From Salinicola halophyticus (GTDB taxonomy: Bacteria; Pseudomonadota; Gammaproteobacteria; Pseudomonadales; Halomonadaceae), in assembly GCF_003206695.1 (NCBI RefSeq), contig NZ_PZJN01000006.1, forward strand, positions 566,850 to 630,849: a stretch of 64,000 nucleotides of DNA, read 5' to 3'. A program made the translations under genes and the position numbers. Position 1 is the stretch's first letter, and each line of letters begins with the position of its first letter. The notes beneath the pieces are model-generated. The model had not been told where the DNA came from, searched no databases, and saw nothing but the letters and a program-made list of their open reading frames with translations. This document shows positions 43,939 through 55,133 of the stretch, one piece after another.

Positions 43939-43962
43939 AATAGAGATCAAAACGAGGGAAGG

Positions 43963-44514
43963 ATGAGGCAAGAGTATGCGGCAGCGGTCGCGGCGCTCCA
44001 GCGCGGCGGGATCATCGCCTATCCCACCGAAGGCGTCTGGGGGCTTGGCTGCGATCCGGACAACGAGCGGGCATTGGCCGCGTTGATCGCGCTCAAGGGT
44101 CGCGCCAGTGAAAAAGGACTGATCCTGATCGCCGGTGACATCCGCCAGCTCTCGACCTGGCTCGAGGGCATCGACGACGCGGCGATGGCCCGGCTGATCG
44201 CGACCTGGCCCGGCCCCAACACCTGGTTGGTGCCCGATAACGGCCGTGCCTCGCCGCTGCTCCGTGGCAAGCATTCCACCCTGGCGGTACGCGTCAGCGA
44301 TCACCCGCTGGTGCAGACGCTGTGTGCCGCCTGGGGCGGACCGCTGGTGTCGACGTCCGCCAATCGTGCCGGTGAGCCGGCGGCGATGAGCGCCGAGCAG
44401 GTGCGCGAGACGTTCGGCACGGCGCTGGACGGCATCGTCGACGGACCGTTGGGCGGACGCGATCGGCCGAGTACCATTCGCGATCTGATGAGCAACCGTA
44501 CCCTGCGCGCCTGA
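43963..44514 (+). CDS. tsaC: L-threonylcarbamoyladenylate synthase
   Basis: Sua5/YrdC enzyme that makes threonylcarbamoyl-AMP from threonine, bicarbonate and ATP for tRNA t6A37. 183 residues (E. coli TsaC 190) with IIAYPTEGVWGLGCDP, KGRASEKGLILIAGD and VSTSANRAGEPA. The ATG at 43963 follows GAGGGAAGG closely; a GTG at 43936 is a weaker alternative. It precedes hemF and aroE in the same direction. Confidence 0.93.
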   Translation: MRQEYAAAVAALQRGGIIAYPTEGVWGLGCDPDNERALAALIALKGRASEKGLILIAGDIRQLSTWLEGIDDAAMARLIATWPGPNTWLVPDNGRASPLLRGKHSTLAVRVSDHPLVQTLCAAWGGPLVSTSANRAGEPAAMSAEQVRETFGTALDGIVDGPLGGRDRPSTIRDLMSNRTLRA

Positions 44515-46334
<1,820 letters not shown>

Positions 46335-46433
46335 GCGCTCGTAGGCGGAGAGGCCGGCAAAGCCTGTAAGTCGAACTTGCCATCCCCTGACGTCTTCATG
46401 ACGGTGCTGACAGTTGGAGCGCTGAGACGGGTC

Positions 46434-46569
46434 TGGCGACAGGGATGTCGCCAGAGGCGCGTCGGCACAGGGATGTGCTTACGCGCCGACCCGGGAGCAG
46501 CGCTCCAGCGGTCAGGGTTTCGCCGTCATGCGACGTCAAGAAAGGGGAGCGCGAGGGGATCCCCCTCGC
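46434..46569 (+). ncRNA. Candidate CsrA/RsmA-binding hairpin RNA in the aroE-M48 gap
   Basis: Two consecutive hairpins each present ACAGGGATGT with GGGA as the loop: TGGCGACA/TGTCGCCA (46434-46441, 46446-46453) and GCACA/TGTGC (46465-46469, 46474-46478) extended by GGCGCGT/ACGCGCC (46456-46462, 46481-46487). ACARGGAUGU is the core of the CsrA/RsmA consensus, and loop GGA is the preferred presentation. Further hairpins follow, GGAGC/GCTCC near 46493-46505 and GCGAGGGG/CCCCTCGC (46551-46569). TGTAAG-N5-CTTGCC at 46365-46381 loosely resembles a GacA upstream site. No T-rich terminator is seen. It could also be an interspersed repeat; no gene is otherwise present in 46335-46645. Confidence 0.45.
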
Positions 46570-46645
46570 ATTCACGAGCAACAGGGCGGTTGACGCCACG
46601 TCAGTGGTAACTCGAACACCTTCGAATATGTTGCCCTGATCCCAA

Positions 46646-47509
46646 TCAAGCCTTGCAGTTGGGCCGCTTGCCATCGGCCTTTGCTTGCTCATAGCGCGGT
46701 TCGGCTTCGCTGAGCCGGTCATGCAGGGCTTCCATGCGCTGGGCGTTGCTGGGGTGGGTCGACATCCAGGCAGGCTGTTCGCCCTGGCTTTCGGCCGACA
46801 TGTTCTGCCATAGCTGAATACTCGAGCTGGGGTCGAAGCCGGCGTCGGCCATCAGGTCGAGACCGACCAGATCGGCCTCCGACTCCTGTTTGCGCGAGAA
46901 CGGCAGGATCACGCCGTACTGGGCGCCCGCGCCCAACAGCCCCATGACCTGCTCGCCGCCGGCGCCCTGGAGGCCGGCCACCGACTGCAGTACCGACAAC
47001 CCGCTCTGTGTCGCGGCCTGAGTGGAGACGCGCTCATTGGCGTGGTGCGCCAGCACGTGCCCGACTTCGTGGCCGATGACCGCAGCCAGCTGATCCTGAT
47101 TGGTGGCGACGTCGAGCAGCCCGGTGTTGACGCCGATATAACCTCCCGGCAAGGCGAAGGCGTTGGCGGTATCGTCCTTGAACACCTTGACTTCCCAATT
47201 GGAAATTCCGGCGCTGTCGGGGACGGCCGCAGTGATCGCCTTGGCCACGCACTGGACGTAGGTCGCCTGCGCGCCGCCGACCGTGGGCAGTTCCTGTTCG
47301 TACTGGGAAAAGCTCTGCTTGCCCATCTGGGAAAGCTCGTCATCGGAGTAGAACGCCAGCTGGTTGCGGCCCATCGGCGAGGTGCTGCACGCACTCAGCA
47401 GTGCGGCGACGCCGAGCGCGCCGATCAGCCGCGAGGACGGTCTTTTCGATGCGAGGGTCGATGCTAGGGGCGATGTGAGGCGCGATGCGAAAGTCTTCGA
47501 ATCTTCCAT
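46646..47509 (-). CDS. M48 family metalloprotease, lipoprotein
   Basis: Zinc metallopeptidase probably anchored in the envelope. 287 residues from the ATG at 47509 (GGAG upstream): an N-terminal tail with degenerate LAS repeats, hydrophobic ALGVAALLSACS with lipobox LSAC, and an M48 domain with HEVGHVLAHH and the third ligand in ESEADLVGLDLM. It resembles YcaL/LoiP-type quality-control proteases. Monocistronic on the minus strand. Confidence 0.9.
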   Translation of the reverse strand: MEDSKTFASRLTSPLASTLASKRPSSRLIGALGVAALLSACSTSPMGRNQLAFYSDDELSQMGKQSFSQYEQELPTVGGAQATYVQCVAKAITAAVPDSAGISNWEVKVFKDDTANAFALPGGYIGVNTGLLDVATNQDQLAAVIGHEVGHVLAHHANERVSTQAATQSGLSVLQSVAGLQGAGGEQVMGLLGAGAQYGVILPFSRKQESEADLVGLDLMADAGFDPSSSIQLWQNMSAESQGEQPAWMSTHPSNAQRMEALHDRLSEAEPRYEQAKADGKRPNCKA

Positions 47510-47602
47510 GAGTATCTCCGGAGCTGCCTGAAGCTCTGTCGTCATGACGGTTTGTCGGGACGGATTATCGATCCGCTCAAGATACCCGGCCTGGCGGGGT
47601 GG

Positions 47603-48268
47603 TCAACCCGGCGCGTTCTCTCTCGCGTCCTCGCTTGCGTTTCCGGGTGCGCTCTCCGGCGGGTCACCTGGCGATATCGTTGGCGGCTCGCCGACATCCA
47701 GCGTCAATGTCGGGGCGGTGACGATGCCACCGAGGGCGGCCGGCAGCGTCGGCGTCAACGACAGCCGGCTGCCCGGCGGCAGTTCCCCCGTAGCGCTGAG
47801 TCGACGCGCCAGCGCCAGCAGCGACGAGACGCGTTCGGCTTTCGAACTCATCTCGTCGAGCCCGGTCGGTTCGAGCGCAACCGGCAGCATCACGGTGGTT
47901 GGCTCACCGCCTTGCAGTTGAACGGGCTCGTCGACCTCGCCGGTGACAGGCTCTGCGCCGGGCACCTGCAGCTGCCAATCGAAGCCCTGAAGTGCGATCG
48001 AGGGCGCGCTTGCCGGCAGCATCATCGCCAGCGGCAGGTCGATATTCACCGGTAGCCCGGCCAGCGCCAGCCCGGAACTCAGCAGCGAGAGCTCGTCGAT
48101 ATCTTCCAGCCCGGGGGAAAAGTGATAGTTACCGATCCGCACGTTTTCCACGCCCATCGACGACAGCGCGATTCGGCCCAGCATCAAGCCGACCTGAGGC
48201 AGTGCCAGGCAGCCGCCGAGCAAAGCCACCAGCGTCAGAGCCAAAAACGGACGGCAACGAGAGAGCAT
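47603..48268 (-). CDS. Putative lipoprotein, possibly LEA type 2-like
   Basis: 221 residues with a lipoprotein signal (LALTLVALLGGC, lipobox LGGC) and a beta-rich body. QGFDWQLQVPGAEPVTGEV followed by a proline-bounded VMLPVALEP resembles the water-stress/LEA2 fold, but the similarity is weak. The C-terminal 35 residues are Pro/Gly/Glu-rich. It precedes the M48 gene by 93 bases on the same strand. Confidence 0.6.
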   Translation of the reverse strand: MLSRCRPFLALTLVALLGGCLALPQVGLMLGRIALSSMGVENVRIGNYHFSPGLEDIDELSLLSSGLALAGLPVNIDLPLAMMLPASAPSIALQGFDWQLQVPGAEPVTGEVDEPVQLQGGEPTTVMLPVALEPTGLDEMSSKAERVSSLLALARRLSATGELPPGSRLSLTPTLPAALGGIVTAPTLTLDVGEPPTISPGDPPESAPGNASEDARENAPG

Positions 48269-48592
48269 CGTTTTTCCAGGCAGTAATCAGGTGGGGGAGT
48301 GGTTGGAAAATGCGGTGAAAACGGCGATTCCATCAAGCAGGGCTCGCCTCGGGGCCGGGCAGACAAGGTTGGCCGTCACCGCCCATGACTGGACCCGTGG
48401 AATCAACCGGCACAAGATACGCTGTTTCCGGCATTCTGCAATCGTCTGTCACGTCGATCGTCATCGTCGGTATCTCGTCGGTAGCGTGGCGCTGCCAGTC
48501 TGCTCTGTTTGGCGCATTTTTGCGTTGTTATCCGGGACGTTTCCATCTTCAGCCGAGACGTTCCAATTTTCAAATGGTAGGGAGAATCGAAG
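48269..48592. promoter_or_regulatory. Divergent gap between lipoprotein and DUF815 genes
   Basis: 324 bases between divergent genes. I see no gene, hairpin or operator worth naming; a GGGAGAA at about 48582 precedes the plus-strand start. Confidence 0.4.
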
Positions 48593-49465
48593 ATGTATGG
48601 GGATCTTGCGCTACGGGTGAGCCGCCTGCTGGATCGTGTCGAAAGCTGGCTGCCGGAGCAGCCGGCAGCCGTGGACTGGAGCCGTGATATCGCGGCGCTG
48701 TGGCAATCTCACCCTCTCGGCGGGCAGCTGGTCGCCGTATCGCCACGCGACGGCGTGACGCTGGATGATCTGATCGGCGTCGAACGGCAGAAGCACGCCC
48801 TGCTGGAGAATACCCGTGCCTTTCTCCAGGGTTACCCTGCCAACCATGCCTTGCTCTGGGGCGCTCGAGGCAGCGGCAAGTCGTCGATGGTCCGCGCCTT
48901 GCTCAATACCCTGGCGGGGGAAGGGTTGCGCCTGATTCAGGTCGACCGCCACGATCTGGTGGCATTGCCGATCCTGGTCCAGCGGTTACGCGATCGCTCG
49001 GAGCGTTTCGTCGTCTATTGCGACGACCTCTCGTTCGAGGGCAGCGACGATGCCTACAAGGCATTGAAAAGCGTGCTCGATGGCACCCTCACCGGCCCGC
49101 CGGACAACGTGCTGCTCTACGCGACATCGAACCGACGCCATCTGTTGCCGGAATCCATGGCCGACAATCAGCAGACGCATCTGGTCGAGGGCGAGCTGCA
49201 TCACGGCGACGCGGTGGAAGAGAAAATTTCGCTGTCGGACCGGTTTGGCCTGTGGCTCGCCTTTCACCCGTTCGGCCAACAGGCCTATCTCGAGACCTGT
49301 GAACACTGGGTCGCGCACCTGGGCGGGGAGTCTGCCTGGAACGAGGCGGCTCGCGCCGAAGCCGTGCGCTACGCCACCCTGCGGGGCGTGCGCAGTGGCC
49401 GCGCCGCCTGGCAATTTGCCTGTCAGTGGGTCGGATCGCAGTCTATTCGACGCGCCACGGAATAA
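48593..49465 (+). CDS. DUF815 family AAA+ ATPase
   Basis: 290-residue ATP-binding protein. The Walker A is GARGSGKSS and Walker B FVVYCDDLSF; NVLLYATSNRRHLLPE supplies a sensor-1-like asparagine, and LSDRFGLWLAFHPF is a family block. DUF815 proteins are conserved in proteobacteria but have no settled function. It is followed 72 bases later by the sensor kinase operon and might be separate from it. Confidence 0.88.
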   Translation: MYGDLALRVSRLLDRVESWLPEQPAAVDWSRDIAALWQSHPLGGQLVAVSPRDGVTLDDLIGVERQKHALLENTRAFLQGYPANHALLWGARGSGKSSMVRALLNTLAGEGLRLIQVDRHDLVALPILVQRLRDRSERFVVYCDDLSFEGSDDAYKALKSVLDGTLTGPPDNVLLYATSNRRHLLPESMADNQQTHLVEGELHHGDAVEEKISLSDRFGLWLAFHPFGQQAYLETCEHWVAHLGGESAWNEAARAEAVRYATLRGVRSGRAAWQFACQWVGSQSIRRATE

Positions 49466-49537
49466 AAGATTACGGTACTCTCATGAAAAAGCATGAGCCA
49501 AGCTCAGCTCATCAAGGCTTCATGAGGGGAAAAACGG

Positions 49538-52500
49538 GTGAAAGTCTCTCGCTTACCGATATGGCTGATTCTGCTGGGCAGTGCCTTGCTGACGCTTTTT
49601 TTCGGCTGGATGCTACTGCAGGCGTTGTACAACGACCGCGAAGCTTTTTCCCGAGACCTTGATTTTCAGTCTCAGGAGCAGGGGATCACCATCAATGCCT
49701 CTCGAGCGGGACTCGAACGTCGCGTTCAGGTGCTGGCCACCACTCTTGTCGCCAATCCGGTGGTCAGAGGGATCATGGCGCAGGCTGTGACGCCGCTCCC
49801 ACCGGGTCGACTTCGAGCGATCCGAGCCCGGCTGCGCGAGAACCTCGTCCCCTATTGGGAGGCGCTGGAGGCGGGCAACGCTCTGGAGCTTAATCTCTTC
49901 CTGCCCGGTGACACCGACGCGGATCCCTTCTTGAGCCTGCAGTCGAATGGCGCGTCCCAAGCATCCGGGGGCAGTGACTACCTGCTGCGACAGAGCCTGG
50001 AAACACGGGAGGCGGTTTACGGCATCGAGTTCGACGGCTCGCGCGCCACCACGGCTGGCGTTGCCCCCATCTTCGCCCCCGAGGATGAGAAAAACGATGT
50101 GCTCGTCGGACTGCTGGAGGTGGAATTCGCCGTCGTGCCCAACGTCGATAAGCTTTCCGCGCAGTTGGAAAGTGGTGTCGCGATTCTTGCTCCTCAAGGC
50201 GATGGCACCTCGCCCGGGTGGCAAGTCGCCAACCGATCGGACGAATTAATCGATGGCTGGGTGTCGCGACATCAGCTTCCGGTCGTTCACGACCAGGCGA
50301 ATTGGACCGTGGTCGAGGGGGAGGGTGGACACGGCTATCTATTGACGCTGGTCCCGTTGAGTCAATCCGGCGACGAAAGCTCGCGAGCGGTTGCGGCGGT
50401 CGCGGTCTGGAAAGACATTACGACTCAACTTGAGCATCGCGATGCGCTGATCGTCAACACTTGGCTGCGTTGGGGAGTGGCCTGGCTTATTGCCGAAGCC
50501 TGCCTGCTGTTGTTGCTATGGGGCACGCGTCGTGTGACCCGGGACACCATGCTTCGTCATCAAAAGCGACTCGAGGGGCAGAAGTCGACGCTCGAGTCTC
50601 TCAATCAGCGTCTCGAGGCGCAGAAAGATACGTTGCAGACGCTCAACGACATCGCTGCCTTTCAAGAGACTTCTTTTCAGCGTCTGGTGGAAAAGGCGCT
50701 GCAGGAGGGCGCTGAACACTTGGGTATGCCGTTCGCCGTCGCCAATCGCATCGAAGGCGAGGATTATCTGATTCAAGCTGCCTACTCCATCGATCAGCGA
50801 TTCGAGCCGGGGCAGCATCTGAAAACCAGTGATACATTCTGCGAGCTGACCATGGCCAGCGCCGATGTCGTCGCTTTTTCCGACGCCGATGCCGATGGTT
50901 TCTCGGAGCATCGGTGTCGGTTGCGCTATGAGCTCAAGAGCTACATTGGTGCGCCCATCTGGGTGCATGGCAAGCGCTATGGCGCGCTGGCGTTTAGTAG
51001 TGACCAAGTGTATCCGCGACAATTCAATGAGGTTGACGAGGAGTTCGTGCGCCTACTGGCACGCTGGATTGGCGCCACACTAATGCGCTGGAAGGATGTC
51101 GAGGCGCGAGAAGAATTGAGCAAGCGGTTGCGCAAGATTGCCTCACAGACGCCAGGTTTGATTTACCAATACCGTCAAGATTCGGCAGGGCGGTCGTCGT
51201 TCCCCTATGCCAGTGAAGCGATCAAGACGTTCTATGGGATCACGCCCGAGGAGGCCGCCGAGGATGCTTCTCATGTCTTCGAGCGAGTACATGAAGATGA
51301 TGCAGAGCGTCTGGCGATTTCCGTCAGCGAGTCCGAGCGTAATTTGACTCCCTGGAATTGCGAGTACCGGGTGAGACAGGACAATGGAGAATTTATCTGG
51401 CTCGCCGGACAGTCGATTCCCGAGCGTGAGGACGATGGCGGAACGATATGGCATGGTTTTTTGCATGACGTGACTGCACGCAAACGCGACGAGCGCTTGA
51501 AAGGAGAGTTCATTTCGACGGTCAGTCATGAGCTGCGCACGCCGTTGACCTCGATCTCCGGTGCGCTGGGGTTAATTCAAGGCGGTGTCTTGGGCACGCC
51601 GCCGGATGCTATGCGGAGCATGCTGACGACCGCGCATAATAACTCCCAGCGTCTGATCCTGTTGATCAACGACCTTCTCGACATGGAAAAGCTGGTGGCG
51701 GGCAAGATGTCGTTCCAGATGCAGGACCAGGCGCTGATGCCCCTGATCGATCAGGCAGTCGAGGCCAACCAGGGCTATGCGGATCAGTTTCATACCCACT
51801 ACGTGATTACCAGGCGCCTCGATCGAGCGATGGTCAACGTCGATGCGATGCGCCTTCAGCAGGTCTTGAGCAACCTGCTCTCCAACGCCGCCAAATTTTC
51901 GCCGCCGGAGACGCAGGTCGACATTCTGGTCGAGCCGATCGCCGATCGGGTGCGCGTCAGTGTCATCGATCACGGGCCGGGGATTCCGGTCGAATTCCAC
52001 GAGCGTATCTTTCAGAAATTCTCCCAGGCCGACGCCTCCACCACCCGCAAGCAGGGCGGCACCGGGCTGGGGCTTGCCATCACTCGCGAGCTCGTCGAGC
52101 GCATGCGCGGGTCGATCAACTTCTTCTCGGAAGAGGGCCATGGCGCCTGCTTCTTCTTCGAGCTGCCATGCGTGGAGCCGGCCTCGACCCCAGTAGGTGT
52201 CCTGGAGGGCGTCGGGGAAGGCGTCGACGGATCGCGACGGCATCCCGATGAGAAGGCGCTGGCAAGCACGGACGAGACGGTCGCCGCCGGTTCTCGACTG
52301 CTGATCGTCGAAGACGACCACGATACGGCAATGCTGTTGGCAACGCTGGTAAGGCATTGGGGCTATCAGGCCGAAATCGCCCACACCATGAGCGAGGCGT
52401 TGAAATGGCTGGAACGGCGCAGTTTCGACGCTCTCACACTCGATCTGATGCTGCCCGACGGCAACGGCCTGACCCTGCTGCGCCAGCTGCGGGAACAGCC

Positions 52501-53089
52501 GCAGACGCGCGATCTACCCGTGCTGGTGGTATCGGCGAAGGCGGAAGAGGGCCAGCTCGAGATCGGCGGTCGGATGGCTGCCGTAGACTGGCTGGCCAAG
52601 CCCTTCAACGAGAAGCGCCTCGCCGGCGCGCTGCACAGCTCATTGAGTCTGCGTCCGCAACACGAGCGGATTCTCCATGTCGAAAGCGATGCCGGACTCT
52701 CCCAGCGCGTTGCCGGACAGATCGCCCCCAGCATGACGCTAGATGTGGCGCGTTCACTGCAGGAGGCTCGCTACCTGCTCGACAGTCACGACTATGGCTT
52801 GATCTCGCTGGATCTGACCGCGCCCCAGGGGCCCGGCTGGGAGATCATTCCGATACTGAGCCAGCTCGCCAGACAGCCGGCCGTCATCATCCTGTCGGAG
52901 GAGGCCCTGGCGCCGACGCTGCTAGGCCGCGTCAAAACGGCGATTGCCAGACCGGGGCTCTCCGCAGAGGCATTGATGGACGCCTTCGACCGTCAGCTCA
53001 ATGCCACCAGGACGCTTTCGAATGACGATCCCGAGGGCGTTTCCCAGAGCGATTCCCAGAACGATAAAGAGGAAGACCAGAAGGAATGA
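49538..53089 (+). CDS. Hybrid sensor histidine kinase/response regulator
   Basis: 1,183-residue membrane kinase starting at a GTG after GAGGGG. Order: TM1 (about 8-29), periplasmic sensor (30-305, Cache-like by appearance), TM2 (about 308-328), coiled coil (330-375), GAF (about 375-520), PAS (about 535-645), HisKA with His664 in TVSHELRTPL, HATPase (NLLSNAAKFS, DHGPGIP, GGTGLGLAI), receiver 1 with Asp969 in LDLMLPDG, and a second degenerate receiver (LISLDLTAPQG). Phosphate likely passes His-Asp, then to the Hpt of the protein two genes downstream. The sensed signal is unknown. Confidence 0.92.
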   Translation: MKVSRLPIWLILLGSALLTLFFGWMLLQALYNDREAFSRDLDFQSQEQGITINASRAGLERRVQVLATTLVANPVVRGIMAQAVTPLPPGRLRAIRARLRENLVPYWEALEAGNALELNLFLPGDTDADPFLSLQSNGASQASGGSDYLLRQSLETREAVYGIEFDGSRATTAGVAPIFAPEDEKNDVLVGLLEVEFAVVPNVDKLSAQLESGVAILAPQGDGTSPGWQVANRSDELIDGWVSRHQLPVVHDQANWTVVEGEGGHGYLLTLVPLSQSGDESSRAVAAVAVWKDITTQLEHRDALIVNTWLRWGVAWLIAEACLLLLLWGTRRVTRDTMLRHQKRLEGQKSTLESLNQRLEAQKDTLQTLNDIAAFQETSFQRLVEKALQEGAEHLGMPFAVANRIEGEDYLIQAAYSIDQRFEPGQHLKTSDTFCELTMASADVVAFSDADADGFSEHRCRLRYELKSYIGAPIWVHGKRYGALAFSSDQVYPRQFNEVDEEFVRLLARWIGATLMRWKDVEAREELSKRLRKIASQTPGLIYQYRQDSAGRSSFPYASEAIKTFYGITPEEAAEDASHVFERVHEDDAERLAISVSESERNLTPWNCEYRVRQDNGEFIWLAGQSIPEREDDGGTIWHGFLHDVTARKRDERLKGEFISTVSHELRTPLTSISGALGLIQGGVLGTPPDAMRSMLTTAHNNSQRLILLINDLLDMEKLVAGKMSFQMQDQALMPLIDQAVEANQGYADQFHTHYVITRRLDRAMVNVDAMRLQQVLSNLLSNAAKFSPPETQVDILVEPIADRVRVSVIDHGPGIPVEFHERIFQKFSQADASTTRKQGGTGLGLAITRELVERMRGSINFFSEEGHGACFFFELPCVEPASTPVGVLEGVGEGVDGSRRHPDEKALASTDETVAAGSRLLIVEDDHDTAMLLATLVRHWGYQAEIAHTMSEALKWLERRSFDALTLDLMLPDGNGLTLLRQLREQPQTRDLPVLVVSAKAEEGQLEIGGRMAAVDWLAKPFNEKRLAGALHSSLSLRPQHERILHVESDAGLSQRVAGQIAPSMTLDVARSLQEARYLLDSHDYGLISLDLTAPQGPGWEIIPILSQLARQPAVIILSEEALAPTLLGRVKTAIARPGLSAEALMDAFDRQLNATRTLSNDDPEGVSQSDSQNDKEEDQKE

Positions 53090-53096
53090 GGTTGAT

Positions 53097-53483
53097 ATGA
53101 AACCCCTTCAACGTATTTTGCACGTCGAGGACGATATCTCGATTCAGGAAGTGGCCAAGGTGGCACTCGAAATCGTGGGCGGCTTCGAGGTCACCAGTTG
53201 CGACGACGGACAGTCAGCGCTATCGCGAGCCGACGCCTGGCAGCCGGATCTGATTCTGCTGGACGTGATGATGCCAGGCATCGACGGTCCCACGACGCTG
53301 GGCAAACTCCGTGAACAGCCCTCGACGCAGGCGATTCCGGTGGTGTTCATGACGGCCAAGGTCCAGCCCAGCGAGATCGAGCACTATCGTGCCATCGGTG
53401 CCCTGGACGTGGTGATCAAACCCTTCGATCCCATGACGCTGGCCGAACAGCTGCGTCGCATCTGGGAGCAGCATCATGTCTGA
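53097..53483 (+). CDS. Single-domain response regulator
   Basis: 128-residue receiver with no output domain: acidic pocket VEDD, phosphoacceptor in LILLDVMMPGIDG, Thr in VFMTAK and Lys in VIKPFDP. CheY-like; in this operon it probably acts as a shuttle or sink in the relay. It starts 7 bases after the kinase and overlaps the next gene by 8 bases. Confidence 0.92.
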   Translation: MKPLQRILHVEDDISIQEVAKVALEIVGGFEVTSCDDGQSALSRADAWQPDLILLDVMMPGIDGPTTLGKLREQPSTQAIPVVFMTAKVQPSEIEHYRAIGALDVVIKPFDPMTLAEQLRRIWEQHHV

Positions 53484-55104
53484 TATCGATGTTCAGGCGC
53501 GTCTGGCCGCGCTGCGCGAGCAGTACAGCCGGCGTTTGATCGATGACTTGCAGACGTTGATGGCGCAGTCGCGGGAGATGAGTGCGCGGCAAAGCGGCGT
53601 CGATTTCGCCGCGCTCGACGTGCTGCGCCAGGGGCTGCATCGCATCGCCGGTTCGGCGGGCAGTTTCGGCTATACGGCGTTGAGTCGCGATGCGCGCGAG
53701 ATGGAAATCTGGCTGCAGACGGCTCTCGAGAACACCAATCCGCCAACGCCACCGATGCTGACGGCGCTGCATGACCGGCTGCAGGATTGCTATCGCGCGC
53801 TGGAAAGCCCGCCGCTTTCGGAAGTCGACGAGCCACAGGGTAGCTATTATCTAGCCAGCGGCGACCGGGCGATACGCGTGGCGGTGCTGGCGGACGGCGA
53901 TACCGAGACTCTCATCCAGTCGTTGAGCGGTTTCGGCTATGAATGTCGGCAGCTGTCGGGGGCTCTCGATCCTCATCGAACCTGGTCCTCGTGGCATCCG
54001 GATATCGCCATCGTCGATACCGCCAAGGTGGCGGAGGAGATCTGGAAGCCCGCCATGGAGGCCGTGCCTGAGGCGGCATTGATAATGCTGAGCGCCGAGA
54101 GCGGCTTCGAAGCGCGGCTGAATGCCGTCCGTCACGGTGCCCAGGGATTCTTCACCCATCCGGTGGATGTACCTTCGCTGGAGCATCGCCTGCGCCATCT
54201 GGTCAACCTGCCGCAGCAGGATCCCTACCGGGTATTGATCGTCGACGACGATATCGAACTGGCCGAGCATTTTCGGCTGACGCTGAAGATGGCCGGCATC
54301 GAATCGCGAGTGATCAGCGACCCCCAGGACGTGCTGCGGGGTCTGCGCGATTTCGTGCCCGATCTGGTGCTGATCGATATCAACATGCCGGGTTGCTCCG
54401 GCCCGGAGCTGGCGCGGATCATTCGTTTCGACGACGACTGGCTGAAGATTCCGCTGGTCTACCTGTCGGCGGAGTCGGATGCCCATCGTCAGGCCCAGGC
54501 GCTCGCCCTGGCGGGGGATGACTTCCTGGTCAAGCCGATTGCCGACGTGGCGCTGGTCGCCGCGGTGACCGCGCGGGCGCAGCGTTCCCGGCAACTGAGC
54601 CTGGCGCTGGCTCGCGACGGCCTCACCGGCCTGATCAAGCACCCGGCGATCAAGGAGCTGATCGAGCTCGAGATGGCCCGCGGCCAGCGTACCGATACCG
54701 CGGCGTGCGTGGTGATGATCGATATCGATCGTTTCAAGTCGATCAACGATACCTACGGTCATGGCACCGGTGACTACGTCATTCGGCTGCTGGCCAATCT
54801 GCTACGCCAGCGTCTGCGGCGCGTCGATCACGTCGGGCGTTATGGCGGGGAGGAGTTCGTCGCGGTGCTACCGTCGTGCTCGCTGGAAAACGCCCGTGAG
54901 GCCATCGAGCGCATTCGCGTCAGCTTTTCGCAATTGGAATGCGTGGCCGCGACGGAGACCTTCCATGCCACGTTCAGCGCCGGGGTGGCGAGCACCCATG
55001 AATGGTCGGATGCCGAAACGCTGCTGGAGGCGGCCGACAGGGCGATGTACGAGGCCAAGCAGGGCGGACGCGATCAGACCCGGATCGCCGTTCCGCCGCG
55101 GTGA
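53476..55104 (+). CDS. Hpt-REC-REC-GGDEF diguanylate cyclase
   Basis: 542-residue cytoplasmic output protein. Residues 1-110 are an Hpt domain with His55 in LHRIAGSAGSFGY; about 130-250 a degenerate receiver (the conserved Lys is His in FFTHPVD); 255-370 a full receiver with Asp301 in VLIDINMPG; and 385-540 a GGDEF domain with the active-site GGEEF at 457-461 and an intact RxxD inhibitory site (448-451). It should make cyclic di-GMP under control of the upstream kinase. Having Hpt and cyclase in one chain is unusual. Confidence 0.92.
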   Translation: MSDIDVQARLAALREQYSRRLIDDLQTLMAQSREMSARQSGVDFAALDVLRQGLHRIAGSAGSFGYTALSRDAREMEIWLQTALENTNPPTPPMLTALHDRLQDCYRALESPPLSEVDEPQGSYYLASGDRAIRVAVLADGDTETLIQSLSGFGYECRQLSGALDPHRTWSSWHPDIAIVDTAKVAEEIWKPAMEAVPEAALIMLSAESGFEARLNAVRHGAQGFFTHPVDVPSLEHRLRHLVNLPQQDPYRVLIVDDDIELAEHFRLTLKMAGIESRVISDPQDVLRGLRDFVPDLVLIDINMPGCSGPELARIIRFDDDWLKIPLVYLSAESDAHRQAQALALAGDDFLVKPIADVALVAAVTARAQRSRQLSLALARDGLTGLIKHPAIKELIELEMARGQRTDTAACVVMIDIDRFKSINDTYGHGTGDYVIRLLANLLRQRLRRVDHVGRYGGEEFVAVLPSCSLENAREAIERIRVSFSQLECVAATETFHATFSAGVASTHEWSDAETLLEAADRAMYEAKQGGRDQTRIAVPPR

Positions 55105-55133
55105 GAGGTGAAACGTGAGCGACGAGGGTCGTC

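Noticed and set aside
46551-46569. GCGAGGGG/CCCCTCGC hairpin as a terminator for aroE
   Set aside because: No T-rich tract follows on either strand and it is over 200 bases from aroE; kept only as part of the candidate structured RNA.
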